14,318 nucleotides of DNA, taken from the NCBI GenBank assembly GCA_964438605.1, contig CAYTKT010000049.1:1-14318 (forward strand). The letters are read 5' to 3'. Numbering within the stretch: the first letter of the stretch is position 1; each line of letters opens with the position of its first letter. The position numbers were made by a program, and so were the translations under genes. The notes beneath the pieces are model-generated. The model was not told where the DNA came from, did not search any database, and worked only from the letters and a program-made list of their open reading frames with translations. The stretch is from Alangreenwoodia sp964438605 (GTDB lineage Bacteria; Bacillota; Clostridia; Peptostreptococcales; Anaerovoracaceae). This document shows, piece after piece, positions 4,336-12,463 of the stretch.

Positions 4336-4707
4336 ATGGCAGAATATGTTTATCCGGCAATTTTCCATAAAAACGAAGAGGAAACTTATACCATTACTTT
4401 TCCGGACTTACCAGGATGTATCAGTGAGGGAAAAAACGTTGGGAACGCTATCTGTATGGCGCAGTCGGCGCTTACACAATGGATGGAATATCTGATTGAC
4501 AAAAAACAGGATATCCCGCAGGCAACCCATGATATTAAGGTTGGGCCATGTGAATTTATCAATCTGGTCCGCGCCGATGTGAAAAATGGGCGTGCTGTTA
4601 AGAGAACTGTCAGCATCCCAAAGTGGATGGACGATAAAGTAACAGATGCCGGCCTGAGCCTTTCCCGCGTGCTTCAAGATGCCCTTCTTCAGAAATTTAA
4701 AGCATAA
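4336..4707 (+). CDS. hicB: HicB antitoxin with ribbon-helix-helix tail, 123 aa
   Basis: The start is the ATG at 4336, after TAGGAGGTTT. An upstream in-frame ATG at 4297 overlaps the hicA stop but has no ribosome site. Residues about 1-70 are the HicB partial RNase-H fold (VYPAIFHKNEEETYTITFPD, LPGCISEG, then an amphipathic helix with MAQSALTQWMEYLID). The C-terminus KRTVSIPKWMDDKVTDAGLS is a ribbon-helix-helix DNA-binding segment. HicB normally binds and blocks HicA and represses the operon. With hicA dead it is an orphan antitoxin, perhaps retained as a regulator, as an anti-addiction factor against related HicA toxins, or simply not yet lost. Confidence 0.9.
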   Translation: MAEYVYPAIFHKNEEETYTITFPDLPGCISEGKNVGNAICMAQSALTQWMEYLIDKKQDIPQATHDIKVGPCEFINLVRADVKNGRAVKRTVSIPKWMDDKVTDAGLSLSRVLQDALLQKFKA

Positions 4708-4748
4708 TATGCGTCAGATCACGATTTGTAAACGGGACTTCTTCAATG

Positions 4749-4775
4749 AAAAAGTCCTCTGCGCCAACAGAGGAC
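4749..4775 (-). terminator. Possible terminator hairpin after hicB
   Basis: The 8-bp perfect stem GTCCTCTG (4754-4761) with CAGAGGAC (4768-4775) has a 6-nt loop. The T-run (five T) follows only on the minus strand, although the nearby genes are on the plus strand. It may be an RNA hairpin closing the hicB message, or a leftward terminator shielding the toxin region. Confidence 0.4.
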
Positions 4776-4903
4776 AGTCGGAAAAATGAAAACACCAGGG
4801 AAGGGTGATTCCTCCATCCACGCTAGTTGGATTGTATCACTTCTGCCCGGATGTTTCAATCGTCAGGGTATTTTTTATGCATTTTTTTTAGGAGAGTGAT
4901 ACG

Positions 4904-6022
4904 ATGAAGAAATATAAATACAGTAAAAATATTACCATCGAAGGGAAGGTTTACAAGATTCGTGCGGACACGAAAGAAGAATTGGCGGTGAAAGAGTACA
5001 AGAAGCGGCAGGAAATTGAAAACAACGTGAAAAAGATTGAAAAGAACATGCTAGTGCGTGACTGGGTGGAGGAGTGGATTGCAACCTACAAGCAGCCGAC
5101 AGTCAGTCCGGAGACGCTGCAAAGCTATCAGAACGTCATTCACAAACACATCCTGCCTTACCTTGGAAACATGCAGCTGAAAAACGTCCGCAGCCTTCAT
5201 GTTCAAAAGGTAGTCAATCAAATGGCCGGCGGCTCGAAAAAGATGATTGACCGCGTAGCACAGCTTATGTGGAGTATTTTCGATGCAGCGGCTGCGAATC
5301 ATCTGATCTTGGAAAACCCGGCAGAGCGGATAAAAAAACCGAAGGGCACCGTTACAAGCCGGCGTGCCATCACGGACACGGAACGGGAATACACATTGAA
5401 ACTTGCCCAAACGCACCCGGCGGGAATGCTGGTTTTGCTGTCGCTTTACTGCGGTCTGCGTCCAGGAGAATCGGCTGCACTAAAGTGGCGACAGATCGAT
5501 TTTACCGAGCGGACGCTACACGTGGAGGGAACGATTAAGCGATGCGGCGGGGTCGGCGCACCGAAGACGGCTACCGGAGTACGTACGATACCAATTCCGG
5601 ACGTCTTTGTGCTTGATTTGATCCGCTACAAGCAGGAGTCTCCATGGCCCACCGAGCCGTTTGACTACGTTTTACATAACCAGTCCGGTGAAAGATGCAG
5701 CGCGAATGTTATCAAGCATATGTGGCAAAGCTTTAAAAACGACCTGAATATTTTGATGGGCTGTCAATCCATAGACGGGAAAGCCATGCCGCCGTACCGT
5801 GTCTCGGACGACTTGGTGCTATACTGCTACCGACATACGTACTGTACGGATTTACAGGATGCCGGCGTGCCGATTAACGTGGCAAGGGAGCTGATGGGCC
5901 ATACCGACATTTCCATCACATCAAAAATTTATACGCACTCGACGGAATATTCACTCAACGCCGCAAAGGATAAGATCAATCACTACCATTCACCGGACGA
6001 TTCCAAGAAAAAAATCTTGTGA
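4904..6022 (+). CDS. int: Tyrosine-family site-specific integrase, 372 aa
   Basis: AGGAGAG precedes the ATG. Residues 1-45 are an AP2-like arm-binding start (YSKNITIEGKVYKIRADTKE). Residues about 50-130 are the SAM-like core-binding domain (VRDWVEEWIATYKQPTVSPE). The rest is the catalytic domain: Arg186 (GLRPGE), Lys221 (GAPKTATGVR), Arg310-His311 (CYRHTYCTDL), His333 (MGHTD) and nucleophile Tyr343 (KIYTHS). The first residue of the H-x-x-R box is Tyr307 in place of His, a variant I believe occurs in this clostridial Tn916/phage-like subgroup. It integrates and, with an excisionase, excises the element by recombining at tRNA-Arg. The gene ends about 120 bp from the tRNA and appears intact. 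Confidence 0.92.
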   Translation: MKKYKYSKNITIEGKVYKIRADTKEELAVKEYKKRQEIENNVKKIEKNMLVRDWVEEWIATYKQPTVSPETLQSYQNVIHKHILPYLGNMQLKNVRSLHVQKVVNQMAGGSKKMIDRVAQLMWSIFDAAAANHLILENPAERIKKPKGTVTSRRAITDTEREYTLKLAQTHPAGMLVLLSLYCGLRPGESAALKWRQIDFTERTLHVEGTIKRCGGVGAPKTATGVRTIPIPDVFVLDLIRYKQESPWPTEPFDYVLHNQSGERCSANVIKHMWQSFKNDLNILMGCQSIDGKAMPPYRVSDDLVLYCYRHTYCTDLQDAGVPINVARELMGHTDISITSKIYTHSTEYSLNAAKDKINHYHSPDDSKKKIL

Positions 6023-6087
6023 GGGTGTCCCTATGGGTGTCCCATTTTTGAGGGAAAATTAGGCGAAATTAGGGCATTTCAAAAAAG

Positions 6088-6130
6088 AAAAAAAACGGCT
6101 GAAACCCTTGATTCTTTCAGCTTTTCAGCC
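6088..6130 (-). terminator. Intrinsic terminator of the tRNA-Arg transcript
   Basis: On the minus strand GGCTGAAA pairs with TTTCAGCC (+ positions 6123-6130 and 6097-6104), followed by G and eight T. It lies just beyond the tRNA 3' end, between it and the integrase stop. On the other strand it may also slow transcription leaving int. Confidence 0.8.
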
Positions 6131-6141
6131 ATTTTCAACTC

Positions 6142-6180
6142 TGGCGCGCCATATAGGATTCGAACCTATGACCTTCACAT
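6142..6180. other. Inferred attachment site within the tRNA-Arg 3' half
   Basis: The integrase gene lies on the 3' side of the tRNA and the tRNA is complete. For a tRNA-targeting element this means the crossover core lies in the 3' half (T-arm and acceptor), regenerated by the element's own copy. The matching second copy is not in this window. Exact core limits are therefore unknown, and the interval given is only the likely segment. Confidence 0.55.
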
Positions 6181-6218
6181 TCGTAGTGTGCTACTCTATC
6201 CAGCTGAGCTAATGGCGC
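6142..6218 (-). tRNA. tRNA-Arg (anticodon ACG)
   Basis: The minus strand folds as a full cloverleaf of 77 nt. The acceptor GCGCCAT (6218-6212) pairs with ATGGCGC (6152-6146), followed by discriminator G and an encoded CCA (6144-6142). The D-arm has AGCTCAGCTGGATAGAG, the anticodon stem CACA/TGTG carries loop CTACGAA with anticodon ACG, and the T-arm contains GGTTCGAATCC. A34 is expected to be edited to inosine to read CGN codons. It is the apparent integration target of the element to its left, and is left intact by it. Confidence 0.95.
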
Positions 6219-6271
6219 ATTATGGTTAATAAAACTGATGCAGGGGACGTGCCACCCCAATCAACAAATTT

Positions 6272-6300
6272 ATTATACTCACTTCGGGTAAGCTTGTAAA
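6272..6300 (-). promoter_or_regulatory. Promoter of tRNA-Arg
   Basis: On the minus strand: TTTACA (complement of 6295-6300), a 17-bp spacer, and a perfect TATAAT (complement of 6272-6277), about 54 bp ahead of the tRNA. Confidence 0.85.
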
Positions 6301-6461
6301 GAATTTTTTTGATTCAGAGAAAATTTCATACGGCCTGTCCGGCTTGGTGCGCTCCCGTTCTTAACTTATTGCCAAAGAGTAATAACACTCACTAGGAATG
6401 TTTCAAAGCCTGGCGCTATGCAGTTCCTGCCCTCGTGTCCGCTCCTTCACCCGGCTCAGCG

Positions 6462-6493
6462 TGCCCGGCTGCGGTGTCCTCCGCAGTCGGGCA
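6462..6493. repeat. Strong GC-rich hairpin between the tRNA and the HTH gene
   Basis: TGCCCGGCTGCGG (6462-6474) pairs with CCGCAGTCGGGCA (6481-6493) over 13 positions with a single G-U on the plus strand and a 6-nt loop. A CTTTTTAT run follows 13 nt later on the plus strand, too far for a standard terminator. The remainder of 6301-6587 holds no gene I can support. It also contains a perfect tandem pair of CCGAATATCCGG at 6525-6548. Confidence 0.6.
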
Positions 6494-6599
6494 TGAAGCC
6501 TTGCGCTTTTTATACGGATTCAAGCCGAATATCCGGCCGAATATCCGGCACCGGCAAGCGGGAACGAACGCATGAAATCTTGCCTTTTTATACAGATTC
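6491..6599. repeat. Direct repeat of the HTH gene's 3' end
   Basis: The segments 6491-6521 and 6570-6599 match closely: both read GCATGAA, then two differing bases, CTTGC, a short T-run and TATAC then GATTC. The second copy contains the stop codon of the leftward HTH gene (…GAA TCT GTA TAA on its strand). The first would read GAA TCC GTA TAA. The spacing is 79 bp. It suggests a small duplication or the remnant of a second gene of the same family. Confidence 0.6.
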
Positions 6600-6989
6600 C
6601 GCCCGTTTCTGCGTTTCTTCCGCCAGCGCTTCCTTTTTCATCCGGTAAAATGTACTGGTGGCTACGCCGCAGAGACTTGCTGCCACATTCACTGACAGAT
6701 TTCCGTCAAGATACTGTTTCAGCACCATCGGGAAATTGGCCGGCGGTTCAATCCTCGGTCTTCCGAGGTGGACTCCCCTCGCTTTAGCCGCCGCGATGCC
6801 TTCCGCCTGCACAATCCTGCGCTGTGCTCGCTTCTCTTCTTCCAGCGTCCGCGCAATTTTGTCGGCCAGCATTTGAATTATATCATCCACATTCCGGTTT
6901 TTTCGGAACATCGCTTCGGTCTGCGCTACAAGGTCCGCATATTCCTCCGGACGAAACAGCTCGGTTATATTCTGATTCTTTTTCTCCAC
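6588..6989 (-). CDS. Helix-turn-helix protein resembling the C-terminal half of a serine recombinase, 133 aa
   Basis: The start chosen is the GTG at 6987-6989, 5 nt after AGGGAG. An upstream in-frame GTG at 7025 has no good ribosome site. The first 60 residues are charged and helical (ITELFRPEEYADLVAQTEAM, NVDDIIQMLADKIARTLEEE). Then comes QAEGIAAAKARGVHLGRPR, which matches the end of the long E-helix and hinge of Tn3-type resolvases. The end, YLDGNLSVNVAASLCGVATS TFYRMKKEA, is the resolvase-type HTH. The catalytic serine domain is absent: no Y-R-x-S motif and no room for it. It could be a DNA-binding regulator derived from a resolvase, or a domain remnant; its intact frame and ribosome site favour a gene. 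Confidence 0.65.
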   Translation of the reverse strand: MEKKNQNITELFRPEEYADLVAQTEAMFRKNRNVDDIIQMLADKIARTLEEEKRAQRRIVQAEGIAAAKARGVHLGRPRIEPPANFPMVLKQYLDGNLSVNVAASLCGVATSTFYRMKKEALAEETQKRAESV

Positions 6990-7133
6990 TCTTTCTCCCT
7001 CTCTGATCGAGAGGAGCAAAAACACATTTCGTAAAATGGAACAACAATATATCGTTTGTTTTTCACATCGTGAACCGCATGTCGATTATTCTTAGGAATA
7101 AATCGGTGTTTTGCTCCTTCCTGCTCTTTAAAC

Positions 7134-7166
7134 AAAAAGACCGGAGAAACTTCTCGTCCCTCCGGC
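7134..7166 (-). terminator. Intrinsic terminator reading leftward
   Basis: On the minus strand GGCCGGAG … CTCCGGTC is followed by five T (complement of 7134-7138). The core stem is CCGGAG (7141-7146) with CTCCGG (7160-7165). It lies between the SLH gene remnant and the HTH gene, so it would stop leftward transcripts coming from the surface-protein locus. Confidence 0.65.
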
Positions 7167-7558
7167 CCTTCCTAAAAGTCATTCTCTATTTTATGTATGC
7201 CCTGTCAATACGACATAGATTATATTTCTTCTTATAGATGAGATTCATTCCATTTATTTTAAGTAAACTCAGAAGAAATGGAATTTTATCATGATCCTTC
7301 TGTTTCTCTCGTCGATTTTAAAAACAAATTTAAATTTTCCAATCGTTAAGGATTTGAAATCCAAGAGTTATGATCTTTTCAGGAACAGTATCAATCTGTT
7401 ATGCTCCGTCTTTAAATTCTGTCTTTGAATTGCAAATCCTTTTCATTCATGGAATCGAAAATGGAATTTCTGAAGTTCCATGGTTCAGAACCGGTGCTCG
7501 CCGCGCACCCGTTTTGAATCCGAGATTTTCAGAATTGTGTGACTTGCTCAGAAGGCTT
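7167..7558. other. Gene-free AT-rich stretch downstream of the SLH remnant
   Basis: I find no supportable gene here. Two inverted repeats are visible: ATTCCATTT (7247-7255) with AAATGGAAT (7276-7284), followed by TTTT on the plus strand, and CATGGAA (7448-7454) with TTCCATG (7476-7482). They may be transcript-end hairpins of the SLH gene or decayed repeat ends. Confidence 0.5.
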
Positions 7559-9677
7559 TTATTTAACAACTTCCTCACAGAAACGCATCAGAATCGTTGC
7601 CACTTCCGCACGGGACGCATCGCCTGCAGGAGACAGTGTCGTCGTTGTCGTACCGGTAATCAGACCTTCCGCATTCGCCCACTTCATGGCGCTTTCTGCA
7701 TAACCGCTGATTGCGCTTGCATCTGTATAAGATGCCAGGTTTGCCTGGGCGCCCGTACCATATGCCTTGTGCGATGCATAACGATACAGAATCGTCGCCA
7801 TCTGTTCTCTGGTGATGATATCGTTCGGTCCGAAATTGCCGTTATCGTAACCTGTGACGATGCCGTTTGCTGCTGCCCAGGAAACGGCGTCCGTGTACCA
7901 CTGACCTGCTGCTACGTCAGGGAAACCTGATGCGGCTGCAGAAGGCGTTCCTTCTAAGCGATAGAGGATCGTAACGACCATGCCGCGGGAAGTCGTGGTG
8001 TTCGGCTCAAAGGTGGTATCTGAGGTACCTTCCATCAGTCCGTTGGCAATCACGTAATCGACCGCCGTCTGATACCATGCGCCAGAAACGACGTCCGTAA
8101 ACTTTGCAGACGGATGATCGCCTGTGCCGTCATCCTCTTTGAATGTCACTTCCACCTTGACAGGCTGAGCCGATTTTTCCGGCATTACGAAGCTGTAAGT
8201 GCCGTCGGCGTTTTTCGTCACTTTTATGCTGTTTCCATTCTTGTCGGTCACTTTGACCGTATCGACGATGTAGCCATCGTTTGGTTTCGGAGTGATGGTT
8301 ACGGTTTTCCCCACAGAGGCATAGCGGTCGGAAACGGTGAAGGAACCGTTGGTGGTGCTTGCTGTGCCAACCGTGTAAGATGCGGAACTGCTGCCGGAAC
8401 TGCCGTTATTACTGCCGCCGTTGCTTCCGTTTCCGTTACCAGTGCCAGAGCCCTCGAAAGTATAAGTAACATAGCCTTCCTCATTACTTCCATCACAGCT
8501 CATTTTGACGCCAGAGCCAGCTTTAAGAATATCTTCAAGATCGTTAGTCACACCAGATTCATTCCTGACCGTCAGTTTAATTGTTCTGTTGACCTCAACC
8601 GGGCTAACGTTAGATTTTTGAAGCACAATCGTATTACCCGTTTCGGCTGCGGCAACCGCATCAGCAAGTGTGTCATAGTAGGTTCCGTCGATACTGGCTT
8701 CCACTTCTGTTTTTTCACTAATTACAAACGAGCTCAGACCATCGCTGGAAGTAAAGGTTACTGTGTCAGCGTCAGCTGTAATAGGAGCAGACTTATGACA
8801 ATGTCTTGTTTTCCAATCATCTTTAGAATGTTGGATATAAACAGGACCCGATTGTGTAAAGAAACCATTAGGCACGCCGACAGTCAGAGTGATCGGTTCG
8901 TCAACAGTCAAAGTTCTATTATCCACGAGAACAGCATTATAATCATTTTCGTTACCCGGATGATCAGGGTCGTAGACTGTCAGATCATCGACATCGGATA
9001 CATTAGATTGTTTAGTCGCGATAATCTCACAAACGGCGGAAATATCTAAAGACAGATTTTTATTATTTCCTTCTTCATATTTTCCGATCGCAATATTTAA
9101 ATGAGGCTTTGCAATGAAGTTAATGTCCCCCGTTTCATCAATTTGTGCTTCCTTCATCAGTTCTTCGGCATTTTGTTCTAACGTTTCCAAATTTTCTATT
9201 TCGGTCTTGACAACGTTAGCCGCTAATATTCCAAGAGCGGCACTATCCACGGTACTCTTCCCCACCGCAGTGGTCAGACTTGTGTTGTCACTCCCCGTCA
9301 CGGTCGATTGACCCTGTCTAATTTCCATCGGCGAAACAGGAATGTCGACATCCATTTTATACTTTTGACCTTGGCCCAGAAGTTGATATGTTTTTTCTGA
9401 TTCATCCGGATTCAACTTTCCATCATGTGCCGTCAACTGCACTTTTACGGGATCTATCGATTTATCCGCACCTGTGGTTATATTAAGAGTAACGGTGAAC
9501 TTATCATCATCTTTGACATTAAGAAGCAAAGTCCCTAAGTATCAATTCCTCGCCGTCAACGCTCGCATCTACGCCAACAGTAGCTGTACTGTCTGATGCT
9601 GTACTTTTCACGCTAGCGCTGATAGTCGCTTTATCAAGATCATCGACCTTGATAGACTTACTGTCAATAACAATCCT
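7559..9677 (-). pseudogene. Surface protein with three C-terminal SLH domains, N-terminus missing, one frameshift
   Basis: The last 180 or so residues are three SLH domains (KFTDVVSGAWYQTAVDYVIA…, FPDVAAGQWYTDAVSWAAAN…, and a third ending MRFCEEVVK). SLH domains anchor proteins to pyruvylated cell-wall polymer. Ahead of them are a Gly/Ser/Asn linker and a bacterial-repeat domain (SVGKTVTITPKPNDGYIVDT). The N-terminal part is a beta-rich, ligand-unknown region. The long open frame (656 codons) begins only at a TTG near 9529 with no ribosome site. In the neighbouring frame coding continues upstream (DSKSIKVDDLDKATISASVK … EELILRD), so an additional T at about 9528-9530 breaks it. Above 9677 coding stops; no signal peptide or promoter exists. 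Likely not expressed as a working protein. Confidence 0.8.
9663..9677. other. Head-to-head junction of two surface-protein gene remnants
   Basis: Leftward coding (I-V-I-D-S-K…) reaches back to about 9677. Rightward SLH coding (T-I-L-H-R-M-A-G…) begins by about 9670, in the middle of an SLH motif. Both genes therefore lose their 5' ends at the same 15 bp, and no intergenic region, promoter or signal sequence is left. A deletion across two divergent genes, an inversion breakpoint or an assembly join would each produce this. Confidence 0.7.
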
Positions 9678-12463
9678 TCATCGCATGGCCGGAATGCCGA
9701 AGGCTACATCGGAGAAGTTTTCTGATGTGGATGACACTAAGTATTATGGGTCCGCCATTTATTGGATTCGGGCAACTGGTGTGGTAAAAGGATACGGAGA
9801 CGCGTCGGGGAATGCCTATGCCTTTGATCCCGATGATAATGTCACTCGTGAGCAGTTCGCAAAAATGATTGCAAGCTATGTCGAGAAGATCGAAAACATA
9901 CCCGTCTCAGACCCTGAAGGCTCTCTTGCAAAATTTCCCGATGCTTATAAAGTTTTGGATTGGGCGTCAACCTATCTTGCTTGGGCGGTTGACAACAAGA
10001 TCATTGAAGGAGGGGAGCGAAACAGTGTAGCCTATCTCGATCCGTAAGAGACCACCCTTCGCGCTCAAGCTGCCAAGATGATCGCCGTGGTTCATCGAGA
10101 CGCCATAGGTGCTAACACCTATCAGATCACCTTTAATCTCAACTATCCTGGGGCAGGTGCCTTAGAAAGTGTGAAAGCCAGGACAGGGGATAAAATCACC
10201 CCACCTGATACTCCCACAAGAGATGGATACACCTTTGAAGGCTGGTATACCTCGGCACTGCCTTTGACTTCGACAATCCCTCTATCTCAGGTGATATCAC
10301 CTTGTATGCCCACTGGACCCAATCAAGCACGGTTCCGCCCGTCAGTGGTGACAACGGCAGGGATTCTGGCGGAAGTGGTGGCACCGGGGATTCTGGTGGA
10401 GGAGGAATCGGTGGTGACACCGGAAGTTCTGGGCATGGAGAACCCGGTGAAAGATCTGTCTATACCGTTACCTACCAAGAAAACTATGATGGTGCTGATG
10501 TATATAGGACGCAACAAGTAAACAGCGGGACAAAAATCACGATTCCGGATCCGCCTGAACACAGTGGATTTGCTTTCACCGGATGGTTTTTGGATGCATC
10601 AGCAACTGACCCTTTCGATTCCGATGACGCAATAACCAAGAACATAACTCTATACGCCGGATGGACGAAGCCGGGTGAGCATGTTGAACTAAAAGACAAT
10701 GTAAAACAAATCGAAAATTCGGAATCGATTACACTTGAAGCTGATGGACTGAGCGCAACGTTGAATTCTGAGAATATCAAGAACCTGAAGGTGGGTGATA
10801 TCGTTTGCATACCACCGACGGATAAGAACCTTGCCGGTGCTGCTATTAAAATCACCTCCATCGAATACAATACGATTAAAGGAAAAAAACCTCCTGCCAG
10901 CGAGGTATTCGATAACATAAGCATCCATAAAGAGCTCACCATAAACCCTGAACATATTATTCCAGCAGATGGAGTGGAAATAAAAACAATTTCTAATACA
11001 CCGGTGAAACCCATTGCAACACTACAGGGTGGTAAGACCAAACTGAAAGTAACCATTCCCCCTGGAGAAAATGAAACAGTGGAATTTTCTGTCGAACTAC
11101 AACCAACACTCAGTGTTGACATTGAGTATGGAGGTTTTTTAGGCGTCGTGCCTACTGGAACAAATGTAGAGTTATCCGTTGATATGACTTTTGAAGTCAA
11201 CGGTAAAATTGAAGATAAAATTGAAAAGAAAATACCGTTCGGACAGATTCCGATTCTAAATCTTGGAGTGGTAGGTGGCCATATCGATCTGTATGCTGTC
11301 TTTAAAGCGGGAGGTGAATTATCCATTGAGGCCGAGTACAAGTTCAATGCATGGTGCGATACCACAGGATCTCATAGTAAGCAGAGCGGGGCTACATTAA
11401 CGGCACAAAATAGAGAGTTTAGCTTTGCAATGACCGGACAAGTCGGCGTGCAAGCAAAACCGGTGGTGACTTTGTTTGGCTTTGATCTTGTTGATTTCAG
11501 CGTTGAAGGAGGTTTGGAAGCGGAGGCGAAAACCACAGCACGGCAAAATCCTTCACCAGCAAATTGCACGGATGTTAATCTGTTTTTGTATGCTGATGCA
11601 GAAATGAAGATATTAGAGATTGAAGATATCACTGCATTAAGTGCTGAAATAACGATTTTCGATAAAAGTAATTCCCCATTCAAAAAGAACTTGCATTTTG
11701 AAGATTTCAAGCTCGTTCCCAAATGCACCTGGAACCCAAATAGTGGAAAAATCAGGGAGGAAGCCAAGGGAACGATCAAGGGGAAAACCAGGGAGGTTCG
11801 ACTCCTGAACCTGAAATAGATACATCACAAAACTTTGCCTTAGTTTATAGTGACGGTACCATGGTGTTCCAGAAGGGGAATCAACCTGATTCTCAGCATG
11901 GTTCTGTTGTCTTGGAATATTCAGATTTTGAAAAACGATCTGGATCAGATGCACCATGGGACAAGGACAGATATACAACACTATATGTTACGCAGGTGAT
12001 ATTTAAGGACAAAATCAAGCCTGTCAGTACAAGATGCTGGTTCTCATCTTTTAGAAATCTTTCCAAAATAGAAGGAATGGATAGGCTTGACACATCGAAA
12101 GTGACGGATATGAGTTACATGTTTTATAGGTGTTGCAAACTAACTTCGATTGATCTGTCTGATTTTGATACATCGAATGTGCGGAGCATGGGCGGAATGT
12201 TTAACGGTTGCTCGAAACTGTCATCTTTGGATTTGTTGACCTTTAAAACAACAAAAGATACGTCGATGACGAGAATGTTTGGTTATGATTATGGTACGGA
12301 CACTTATTGTAACGCACTTCAATCAGTGACGGTGGGATCTGATTTTATGTTTGTGGATGTTACTCTGCTACCAACGCATCAATGGAAAGATAAAACTACT
12401 GGACAAGTATATGAGGCATCAGAGATACCGAGTAACCATGCTGCTACATATGAGGCTGTTTGA
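9670..12463 (+). pseudogene. Large SLH / InlB-repeat / BspA-like surface adhesin, N-truncated with one nonsense and two frameshifts
   Basis: Pieced across frames, the product has three N-terminal SLH domains, the first truncated (ILHRMAGMPKA…, VVKGYGDASGNAYAFDPDDN, …WAVDNKIIEGG). Two InlB-type B repeats follow (GDKITPPDTPTRDGYTFEGW; GTKITIPDPPEHSGFAFTGW, each ending TLYAxWT) around a Gly/Ser-rich linker. Then comes a long beta-rich region and at the end BspA/DUF285-type repeats (LDTSKVTDMSYMFYRCCKLT; FDTSNVRSMGGMFNGCSKLS). Lesions: TAA at 10045-10047 inside SLH3 (DP*ETTLRAQAAKMI), a shift at about 10251-10263 in the first B repeat, and a shift at about 11760-11785, where one frame ends EVRLLNLK while the next reads GGSTPEPEID. 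The parent would be a wall-anchored, exported adhesin or sensor. Signal peptide and promoter are missing. Confidence 0.8.

Larger units (their letters stand above)
1..6142. mobile_element. Right-hand part of an integrated prophage or similar integrative element
   Basis: An integrase gene reads toward, and ends about 120 bp from, the 3' end of a tRNA-Arg gene. That is the usual layout of tRNA-targeting tyrosine-recombinase elements. Inside it are a CI/LexA-type repressor, a divergent Cro-like gene, an excisionase-like gene and a string of tiny overlapping early genes, plus toxin-antitoxin cargo. I see no second copy of the tRNA 3' end to the left, so the other attachment site is beyond position 1. 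No structural, terminase or conjugation genes are visible in this part, so phage versus other integrative element cannot be decided. The right boundary at the tRNA is inferred from layout, not from a visible repeat pair. Confidence 0.75.

Noticed and set aside
6525..6548. Tandem CCGAATATCCGG as the start of a CRISPR or larger repeat array
   Set aside because: Only two adjacent copies without spacers; no other copies are visible.
8114..9049. A 311-codon plus-strand frame inside the SLH gene
   Set aside because: It is the antisense shadow of a gene with clear SLH and linker domains and has no ribosome site or recognisable domain.
10484..11365. A 293-codon minus-strand frame
   Set aside because: It is a shadow of the beta-rich adhesin region on the opposite strand.
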